Positions 38,046 to 64,000 of a stretch of DNA of 64,000 bases are shown here, in pieces. Origin of the DNA: Mastigias papua (Eukaryota > Cnidaria > Scyphozoa > Rhizostomeae > Mastigiidae); NCBI GenBank assembly GCA_964019165.1, contig OZ025273.1, positions 10,469,779-10,533,778 of the forward strand, given 5' to 3'. Both the position numbers and the translations under genes were made by a program. The notes below the pieces were generated by a model. That model made no database searches and was not told the origin of the DNA. It saw only the letters and a list, made by a program, of their open reading frames with translations. The first letter of the stretch is position 1. Every line of letters begins with the position of its first letter.

Positions 38046-39196
38046 ATTTATTTACAGATAACTATTTTTTATTTAGCTAAAGAAGAAGCTAATTAAGGCC
38101 AACTAATGCTAAAACTAGAAAATGATATAATTACAAATAATTATCAAATATAAAACTACTCCAAAAACCTAAATCCTTAATACCCTAAATCCTTATACGT
38201 TGCGTGTTTGAATCACTTGATTGTACTGATAGTTCTGTTGTTTTCGTAAAGTTTGATTCAGTTTGTCGTGCGATTGCAAATAGGAATACACATCGACTGA
38301 ATTCATTCGCGTTACATCAACGTTAAGCCTATGGCCTAAGCTTAACCATGAATCTATATGTTAGTTGTCAGTCACCAGAAAGAACCCAGGAACATTCAAA
38401 ATGTTACACATCTGTTATATGGTGACTGTGCAGTAGAACTAAAGGGATTGCGCAGTAGAAATAATGCGATTGTTCTGTAAAAATATAGCCACTGCGTAGT
38501 AGAAATAAAATGATTGTAGCGTGGTAGCGACAAAATGGCTGCGCAGACAAAGTAAAAAGATGACTGAGCAGTAGAAATCATATACTTTTTAGACTTTTTT
38601 CCTGTATGGCAGGGGATACATCCTTTCCAATCATGGACATTTATCAATTCCGCTTAAAGTCCAAAGTTACAACATCATCGTCGGTTAAACGGCCAAATAG
38701 AGATATATTTTAGGCAGCTTTGCCTTTACTAATGGAATATGTTCAAAACTATATCTTATTTTCCTTTTTAGCACCTCTCTGCTACAGAGTTCTTTAGATA
38801 CTTAAACTTATGAAATTTGTGGAAAAATTACTAAACAGTCGCTTGTTGAACATATGCTATAAAGTTATTGTAGCGGCGGACCGTGATTGTCTAGTTTACG
38901 CTAGATGAAATACCAGCGATGTAATAGCTGCACGGTCTTTCAAGCTAGAAGTGTTAGTAAATGTTTTCGAGACAAATACCCGCAGTTACCATTATTGTAA
39001 ATAACTTTCAACTGCTATCGAGAAACAGACTCGGGTGACTTTTCTTGTTCGAGTAAGCAACCTTTCAAGGCTATATTAGACGAACTGGTAGCACGTTGAC
39101 TAGCACGAATCATCAGTATGATTATATAATTTATGTATCTCTCTGGAACTACAAGTTCAGAGGGAAGTTGCTGATCAAACTATTGTTTTCTTTTAG
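38046..39196. other. Upstream region of the astacin gene
   Basis: Short related blocks of the form TGCGCAGTAGAAATAA(A/T)TGATTG recur between 38425 and 38575. A 5' non-coding exon must precede the acceptor at 39187-39196, but its position is unknown. Confidence 0.4.
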
Positions 39197-39200
39197 AAAA

Positions 39201-56003
<16,803 letters not shown>

Positions 56004-58329
56004 GCGGACCTACAGAGAATTTCAGCAAGCCTGGAACCCACGCTCAGGCCATGGAACTTTAAACTTGCTTACCTTCTAGAAGTTTTGACTGTATAGTACT
56101 TGTCATGCCTTTCTAGAACTATACCACGAACATAAGACATCATTCTCCACCCTGTAAATTGTATCTAATATTGTTGAGAATGTTGATGCACTTTTCTCAA
56201 CCATACGTTTTTTAAAATGAAAATGGTTTAAATGATAATAGTTAAGAACGTTAAGAAAGAACATTCTCGAACAGTTAGGAATGTTCAGTACTGGATTTTC
56301 GAGAACTAAGAAAGTCAATTAGTCCATAATAGGTTAGTCCAATATTCATGCAAGGCCAACGTCTCTTTTATTCAGTTTGTATAGATTTGTTGTGCTAATC
56401 TATGTAGTCAATTTTACATCTGTGTATGGCCTGTCCATCGTTGTAGCACTGTAATGTTATGCAAACTCAAGAATTCTTCGTAAGAATTTTAATGACAGTT
56501 TCAGTACTATATCATTAAAACTCGAAGAAAGTTTCAGACCTTGTGATTGGAAATTTGTGGTTTTGAAACAGTGAATGAGGAATTCATCTTATCAAGTGCC
56601 GTCAGATCAAAACAGACCGGCTGTGATGTACTCCTATTTTCTCTTATTCATTGCTTTGACCAAACGTTCTTATGTTTGACCATTGCCACTCATTCCTTCA
56701 CTTTCTCGACACTTCTTGTCCACAGTCCGTATTGCCTCGGTCTTCCTCTTCATACATTTCTCTTCCCTATTCATAACAAACTTTGGGTGGGACATTACAA
56801 TAGCGATATAGTTGTTATGAAAGAATTTATTATTAAGCAACTTAACTTTCGCTTTTTACTTCAGTAAAAGTTTGATGGCGTCTAATAGCGAGATCTTGAC
56901 GCAAACAACTATTGCTTTCTTACCACACCTAACGTTATCTGCATACAAAGAGCTCTAAATATGATAGTGTCTCGTACAGGGTTTGGCTAGGCCTAAACTC
57001 TCTTGGTTGTTATTCCCAGATTATTACAGCCATGCCCCTGATACAGTCATTTCGCTTGTTAGTGACTATATTAGGGGCGTAGCTGTAGAAAATCATACAG
57101 GTAGGCGCGTCTACACACGTGACTTGAGGCAACATTTTGCACATACATGCATTGTGTCCAATCCGGCTTTTTCTGCAGCATCATGACGTACAACAAAGAG
57201 CTCTCTCTAATTTGATGTCAAAACCGAGCACTGTAAAGATAATAGGGTTGTAGTTTTCGTGGACAAATGATGGCCTAGCTCCTATGAATCTCAAAGAGTT
57301 TACAGCCCGAATTGGAGTATGGAACGTCAATTTGATTGAGTTAGGCCAGCCAAACTTTAAGGAGGTAAGCCCATATCATGAACATGAACTGGAAAAGTGA
57401 TTTTACCTAGGCCTATGGGTTTCTGACCTTTCAACATTGTTATTCATCAGCAATTCCTCGACACCTGAATATGCTAAGAAATGTTTCGTATGCTATTTTT
57501 AAATAGTTGTGGCATAACAAGTAATCAATGGCGGATCTAGCATGTAGCATGGCGACCCTTTTGTGTATATTTATATATTCGCTCAAAAGGACATGGCAAA
57601 CTTATGATGGTTTCTTATTGTCTGGAGGACCATAGGCCCCAGTTCCCCTGGATTTGTGACTACAAATAACCTTTTTGATACTATATAAAGACCTTTATCA
57701 CTGGCTGAAAATCTTGTCTCTATCTAAGGCAGAAAATTATGGAGTTTTGCATGTGTTTTTGCTTCTATAGCAACATTGAATTGTACCTAGCTAGAAACCT
57801 CCCACCTCCTCATACCTTTTCTATGCGAATTTTGACGAAGTAGAAATTGATTCTGGAGAAAACTGGGGTTATATGTCCCCATGTCCCCGTGGTGCCGCCT
57901 CTGCCTCGCAGGTGCATTTGCTATATTCTGCATACTGCACAAAGCATCGATTAACATTATTTATGCAAGAATATTCCTCATTGGAATAGCATCAGTCTCT
58001 CGGTAATTATTAAATGCATTGTAAGGCAATAATGCATGGCATACCTTATGTCACCAGAAGTGTTTTCCACCATGCCAAAAGCAGTGATAGCAGTGATACA
58101 GAGCTAAGTCAATTATTAGCAGGGCTCCGGAAAAGAGGTACTGACCAGTGTTCAGCCCTCAAAGAATGGTTCCATGTGTAAGTATGGCTAGGGGTGATGC
58201 CGCAATAATGTTTAGGGGTTTATGAGATCGCTGATTGCCGGGCTGGGATGTGCATACCACACAGGAAACTGTTGGTAAGAACGAAAGATATGGCTATTAT
58301 CATGCAGAACAATAGTCTAAGTGTGTTTT
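56004..58329. other. Intergenic, no gene recognised
   Basis: No further ShKT exon was seen after 55410. Short frames at 56547-56867 and 56983-57186 have no recognised domain. Confidence 0.5.
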
Positions 58330-58620
58330 TCATAAGAACTACAAGGATACCCTAAAATTTATGGAACATGCAGAACTACAAGGAAAGAGCTAAGAAACCT
58401 TAAACACTTCTGTGCCATTTTTCACAGTTTCGGAAGAACATTTTTCCTCCACAGATTCCAAAGTGCCACTACAGGATATTTTATATACGCCTTATGGGCA
58501 CTACAGAAGACTTTCAAAGATAAATTAACAAACTTTTAAGAAACGTTTAGGACTAAACTGTGGCCTGAAATTAAGAAGCTTTTACTATTAGGCCTTGAGC
58601 TGGGTTTCTTAAAAAGGACG
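58330..58620. mobile_element. TTTCTTATAA-family repeat, inverted partial copy 2
   Basis: Read on the minus strand, it runs from TTAAGAAACCCAGCTCAAGG through AGCTTCTTAATTTCAGGCCA to AGCTCTTTCCTTGTAGTTCT. It matches blocks of the copies at 28501-28925 and 59690-60700 in the same order. Confidence 0.65.
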
Positions 58621-59689
58621 TGCACTTTATCGATGTTTGCGCGACAAAACCCCCGCATGACTGCTCATATTAGTAGGGGCCCTTAGAATAGGGAAACCAC
58701 GAGCCCGAGAAGCAGTTCCTGGGCTACGAAGATTTTTGCAGATTCCACGCTTCTAAAAGAGCTGTCATAATCATTTCATACGAAACAATGCATACTTTTC
58801 TTCCAATACTACAGTTCGTCATTGAATGAAGAACACATTATCTCTAAACCGCAAATATGTCACTTCTAGATATGTTTCTAAATCTCTCATTACAAGAAAT
58901 CTTGGCTCATAGGTACACAGAGCAAGGCCACTCTATTACTCGTCTCATCAATATTGAACAAAAGTTTGTTTTGTTCGAAATCAGAGCCTTCAAGTCTCAT
59001 GCACTGGACTGGGGAATAACACATTTCCTGATGTGCTCAATGGCGTAACCAGGGAGAATTTGGGGTAGCGATTGCCCTTACTTTTGACGACAGATGACCA
59101 TCTGGTTGGGATTCCTATAGAATCAAATTGAGAGATCTCTGTTAAAAAATGTTTTCCTTATCTCGCTCTGTTTTATAGAATATTTGATATAAAATGTATC
59201 AAAGTTCCCTATGGCTAATGGCAAGTGTGCTAGTTAGGGATCTGCTCCCTAAGCCAGAGAAAAGGACGCAGTCGCTAAGATTTTGCCCGTGGACTACACC
59301 CCAAAACACCTACCTTACTCATTCTCATGACTCCGTTTGCTCTCTCCAAGCCGATGTAGGTGACTTTATTGATTGAGAAGCACACACGAGATTAGGACTC
59401 CATATTTAGCAAAAGCACGAGGCAGTATTGATATTTGAGCTACGGGAATAAACTGTATGAAAGGTAATAGCTAGAACGAATGCTCAACATTATCTCCAAC
59501 GGTAGGTAATGCTTGAGGATGTGACATTGACTCTTGCCAGTTCTGCTTCCCTAGATATCTTTGAAGCCTCCACATTCGAAGATTGAAACATAATGTATTT
59601 GAGCCTATCTGAAGATGTCAGAAGTCTGGAAAATGTTGGGGCAAAGCAGAAATAAACCTCATTCTTATTCAGTTTTACAACTTGAGAGC
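58621..59689. other. No gene recognised
   Basis: Short frames only. No repeat of note was seen. Confidence 0.5.
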
Positions 59690-60700
59690 ACTGAAGAAAC
59701 CTGACTCATGGCCTAGTAGTAACAGTTTCATAATTTCTGGTCACATTTTAGTTTGAAACGTTTCTTAAAAGCTTCTTACCGACAAAAATTGTAGGGAAAA
59801 CGAAAACAAAACTTAAAAACATTGTCTTGGTGCCCATCAGGCATTTTGGCTTAAAGCACATAAAGCATACTGTAGTATAGTATGCTTTACACTTTTTTTA
59901 TTTTATAAGAAACCTAGCTCAAGGCCTAGTACTAAAAGTTTCTTAATTTTTGGCCACATTTTAGTTCTAAAAGTTTCTTAAAAGTTTCTTAATTTAATGA
60001 AAAAGATGTCATTTACAACGATATAAATCATGTAAATATGCCAAACTATTAGCATGATAGCAAGCAAAAGACGTTACTGCGACTCTAAATCTAAATCAAC
60101 CTCATATACAGATCGTCAATTTCCGTAAACTTATATAAACTTCTGTTTGGTCCTCAAAAAGGGTACGGTATTGGTTCAGTTCTGCTCTGAGCTAGGTAAT
60201 TGTTCCAATGTGCCATTTGTCACAAAATGCGGATATCTTTCTCTCAACCAAAGGATCTTTTTCATATCTTTCTCAAAGAATTTCATTTAGTTGACACTTT
60301 TTACATCCGTGGAGGAAATATATTTCGCAAACCTCAAACTTTGAAGTAGCACAGAAATTTCTAAAGTTTCTAAACTCTTTCGTTGCAGTTCTAAAAGTTT
60401 CTTAATTTTTTGCGTGTCTAGTACTAGGTTGCTTATAAACTGGTTTCTTATAAAAAAAATTCGTGCATGTGCTTTAAGCCAAAATGCCTGATGGGCAGCA
60501 AGACAATGTTTTTAAGTTTTGTTTTCATTTTCGTTTACACTTTGAAGTATGTGGAATGAAAATTTGTTTCCGAAACTGTGAAAGATGGCAAAGAAATTTT
60601 TTAAGTTCCTTAGCTCTTTCCTTGATGTTATACAAGTTTCTTAATTTTTAGTGTCTAGTACCATGTTTCTTATAAGCCTCTTTCTTATATAAGTAACACG
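59690..60700. mobile_element. TTTCTTATAA-family repeat, nested composite (copy 3 with copy 4 inside)
   Basis: The outer copy starts at about 59694 (AAGAAACCTGACTCATGGCC) and ends at about 60693 (CATGTTTCTTATAAGCC). It is interrupted by an inner copy, 59903-60452, with ends TTATAAGAAACC and GGTTTCTTATAA. Between outer and inner lie inverted repeats of about 65-70 bp, 59797-59861 and 60467-60536, containing TGCCCATCAGGCATTTTGGC and its reverse complement. The whole is non-coding. Confidence 0.7.
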
Positions 60701-62117
60701 TAGGAATTGTCTCTCTTCAGAGACGCACTGCTTGAATTCCACCCAGATACAAATCTAGCGAGCGTGGACCATTGGCACAGAATAGAGTTAGGCAGAAGGG
60801 TCACTCTGTGTCGGTTCCTTTGATGTTTTGCTGACACCAGTTCTCAGCAGCGATTGACCTATGGGGATACGGCTGAACTTCTTAAATTCGATTTGAGAGC
60901 GAGGTTGTTGAGAAGGCGTATCGAAATGTTGAGCTTGAGAATGTTGCTGCGACAGAGCATAGAATTCAACGGTACAAAGATGGAACCCTGTTCTAATTTT
61001 GCTCATTGTAGGAAAAGGTATGTGTTTGCATTTTGTGTTTACCACCGGTTTCACCCAATATCAGGGCTCATCAGTGCAGCTAAATAAACTGATTACCGGC
61101 TGTAGACCGGATTTTGATTCTTCGATTCCATTTCGAAGAAATTAGTCTTTGCTCAGTCTTCACCGTTACCCTGGCATGGGAGGCTTGAGAGGCAGTTTAT
61201 GCTTGCCCATTGCACAACCCCAAGGCTAGCAGAGGGAAGAAGGCACCTCATGTCTTCTTTGTTGGATTCATTGACCTAACCTGCTACCCAAACATTGTAC
61301 GCAAACCGTTCAGTGTTTTTCGTTATAATTTCTCTTGCATACGCGATTTCACATATTTTGTTGCATATGTAGTGAAACGTTAACATTGTAGCATAGGCCA
61401 TTTCTTGCTCAATGCCGATTTTCTTCTTTTAATTCATTCGCATTCACAACATCACACACCTGGGACATCACCGTGCGTCACTTCTGTCATCACACACTTG
61501 GTCAATCCTATTCTGTTGTTCTCTACGCAATCACCGCCACACGATTCCATTCACCAAAAAACTAACCCTTCCTCTACGTAGCTCGTGTTTATTTTGGGAT
61601 GTTCTCTGTTTATGTATATATCCATGTTATTTGTAATGTAAAGTTCAGTCAGAGTAGAGTCTGAGTACACTCAACATCACAGTCTCCTCTCTCAGCCTCC
61701 TTGTTCTCTACACGTAAAATAAGACTGTAACACCATGAACATCAACAAACCAACAAGGGAAGTCACAGGACAAGCCATAATGATAGGAAACCATCGTTCC
61801 TATACATATTCTCGACGTACACAATGAGTACTTACAGTGATACATAGTTTATATGCAATTTCAACTGCCCGGATTGTTACCATCCGGCGAAAATCCACCC
61901 TGCAAAGTGTGAGATGTGCATGTACAAGATGTTAGTTAGTTTTCATAGTTTTCTGAACGTGTACAGATGCCTCTGCTACACTTTTCTTCGACATTTTCGA
62001 GAAGTCAACATTGAGAATCGAAGAAAAACACAAGAAATGATACAATGTCTCCTATGCTTGCGGTCAAATGCCTGTTTGCCGAAGCGCACTTAACCTCGCT
62101 TTCATTCACCTCTATGG
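60701..62117. other. No gene recognised (upstream of integrase-like gene)
   Basis: Non-coding. Overlapping frames of under 90 codons on both strands at 60788-61087 show no known domain. Confidence 0.45.
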
Positions 62118-62353
62118 TGGCCGAGAACCGCCATTATATTTCAAATCTTTATTTTAATCAAAAGCAAAAATTTTAATTTAAATTTAGATTGAAAAGTGAT
62201 TTCATACAATCGACTGAAAAATTTTATTTTCTTATGCAATAAAAATGAATGTAATTTAAAGTGAAATTAAATTCAATTTGATTTCTCTCTTCCTCGACGT
62301 GGCCGAGAAGCGCCATTTCCATACAAAGCAGCTATCATGGCCGAGAACCGCCA
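62118..62353 (+). promoter_or_regulatory. Three copies of TGGCCGAGAACCGCCA
   Basis: The 16-mer occurs at 62118-62133, 62300-62315 (one mismatch, AAGCG) and 62338-62353, all in the same orientation. They lie 94-330 bp upstream of the integrase-like start codon in otherwise AT-rich DNA. TGGC/GCCA at its ends gives partial dyad symmetry. It could be a transcription-factor or transposase site. Function is unknown. Confidence 0.5.
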
Positions 62354-62446
62354 ACTCTGTATGAAAACGAGGCTACAATTATTTTCGCGGCAAATTAGAA
62401 CGCCACATGTGCATAACCCTTTGGTGTTTTATGAAATACACTGAAA

Positions 62447-63806
62447 ATGGCAAGTACGAGGTCACTTTGGAAGGAAAATAATGAATTGAAAGAGGATCTT
62501 CAACGACTTGTTGAGCAGCAGATGCAGCGAAATGAAATTTTAGATTTTATGAGGAGAGACTATGGGTGTTACGCTTGGAGTATGAGAACCCTGGAGCGAC
62601 GGCTACATTTCTTTAATATCAAGTATATTGATTATTCAACCCCTATGGAAAAAGTAAAAGAATCTGTGAAGAAAGAATTGAATGGACCTGGTGCCTTACT
62701 TGGTTACAGAGCCATGACACACAAACTACGTCAGAAGTACCATCTAAAGGTGCCTAGAGATATAGTGCATGCAGTAATGTATGAGTTAGATGAAGATGGT
62801 CTTTTGTCTAGGCGCCCTGGAACCAAGAGAAGGAAGCAGAAAGGACACTTTATAACACCTGGTCCCAACTGGACCTACTCTTTGGATGGCCATGACAAAT
62901 TGATGGGGTTTCAAAATTCGACTTTTCCTCTGGCAATTTATGGATGTATAGATACTGCTAGCAGGAAGCTGATGTGGCTAAAGATCTGGACTACCAATTC
63001 GAATCCAGCATTAATTGGAAAGTGGTATCTGGAGAGTTTGATGGAGACCAAGATAGTGCCGAGCTACATACGCATAGACAAAGGAACTGAAGCTACAACT
63101 ATGAGTGCAATGCACAGCTACCTTAGAAGTCTTCAAGGTGACCTGGAAAATCCAACAGATTCTGTAATATTTGGACCTTCGCCATCTAACCAGGTTAGAA
63201 TATGCAATTAGCAAAATGATACTATTTAGTACTTTAATGCACAATTTGTGATGAAACAAATTACATAGGCATGAACAAGTAGATTTTTACAACCTTGTAT
63301 TTTGCAGATAGAAAGGTGGTGGAGAGAATTACATGACAGACTTGAAAAGTTTTTTAAGCAAGGTCTGCGATGGTTGAAGGAGCAATGTCATTATAATCCA
63401 TATGATGAATTTGACAGGTATCTACTTTCATGTACACTGCAATCATGAGACTATGTATGGTTCATGTTTTTTGCTATGCTCTGTTGTAAGTATTCTCAAC
63501 AACAAGAGACAGAAAGCCAAGACACTTCAAAATGCATTACAAAAAGTATAACTGTTTTTGAATGTTCAATAGTAGATCAACTTGGATACAGAAAGTATAA
63601 CCCCTTTTTATGGCACCCTATTGTCTTTTTTTGTAGATCTATTCTGGCATTTATCATGATTCCTTTAATGCAGCAACAGCTAGATGAGTTCCGTGACACA
63701 ATATGGAATAGTCATAGAATCCGAGCCCAAAATCATACATTAATGGCTGATGGGGTTCCTAATCACATATTTGCATTTCCAGAGAGATATAACATGAAAA
63801 GTCTAG
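62447..63806 (+). CDS. Integrase-like (rve, DDE) transposase-type gene, 3' end outside window
   Basis: The gene encodes a probable DNA strand-transfer enzyme of the retroviral-integrase fold, or a host gene derived from one. Exons are 62447-63193, 63308-63417 and 63637-63806, with GT/AG introns of 114 and 219 nt and consistent phases, for about 342 residues before the window edge. An N-terminal helical region with HTH character (residues 1-60, then 75-120, including GALLGYRAMTHKLRQKY) is followed by the core: Asp in TYSLDGHDKLMG, IYGCIDTASRKLMWLKIW, Asp in IRIDKGTEATTM, and Glu in Q|IERWWRELHDRLEKFF across the first intron. All three acidic residues are kept and no frame is broken. Related rve genes are widespread in animals. 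The element class (for example IS3EU- or Ginger-like) is not determined. No terminal repeats were found. Confidence 0.85.
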
Positions 63807-64000
63807 GTAATAATTGCCTGATATCCTCAATTACAGTATTGTTATTTTAGCTGACAGCTGCAAAAGTCTCTGAAATAATATGTCTATAAAGCTAGATGCT
63901 AAGTTAACACTGCATCAAATCATTTTCTACACAAATAGATAACTGCAGATCAAATAAATTAAAATCTATTATGTATGTTATAAAACATGTTTGTCTTTGC
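63807..64000. other. Intron of the integrase-like gene (right edge)
   Basis: Follows donor GTAATA at 63807. No acceptor with a convincing continuation is seen before the end, so the remaining coding sequence lies to the right. Confidence 0.55.

Overview
This is eukaryotic, and most probably animal, genomic DNA: AT-rich, with small exons bounded by GT/AG, introns from about 100 bp to several kb, long microsatellites and many small inverted-repeat elements. A meprin-like astacin protease carrying several ShKT domains, an alpha-type nicotinic receptor subunit and an LMX-type LIM-homeobox gene together suggest a cnidarian. Another invertebrate is not excluded, because no species marker was seen. 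All exon models were built by eye from reading frame, splice sites and family knowledge. No search was run.

Layout, left to right. (1) 2175-5805, + strand: the 3' part of an LMX1-class LIM-homeobox gene (second LIM domain, homeodomain, Pro/Ser-rich tail). Its first LIM domain lies off the left edge. (2) 10846-12781, - strand: the last two recognised coding exons of an alpha-type Cys-loop (nicotinic) receptor subunit. (3) 13-29 kb: gene-poor DNA with (TA)n tracts, a tRNA-like SINE candidate, a TAA-flanked element that contains a 358-bp-arm foldback, and a TTA-flanked element. (4) 30011-34795, + strand: ribosomal protein L7a, complete or nearly so. (5) 39201-56003, + strand: a 17-exon secreted astacin metalloprotease whose exons join in one open frame of 747 codons (signal peptide, propeptide, astacin, two TSP1, one MAM, four ShKT). 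Its introns hold microsatellites, a minisatellite and two copies of a foldback element. (6) 58.3-60.7 kb: copies of a TTTCTTATAA-type repeat family, one nested in another. (7) 62447 to the right edge, + strand: an intact, intron-containing integrase-like (rve, DDE) gene that runs off the window.

The genes are unrelated housekeeping, developmental, neuronal and extracellular-matrix/secreted genes. They do not form an operon or pathway. The points most worth a second look are the domain architecture and class 1-1 exon modularity of the astacin gene, the stacked palindromic transposons with hammerhead-like cores, and the spliced integrase-like gene with three copies of a 16-bp motif upstream.
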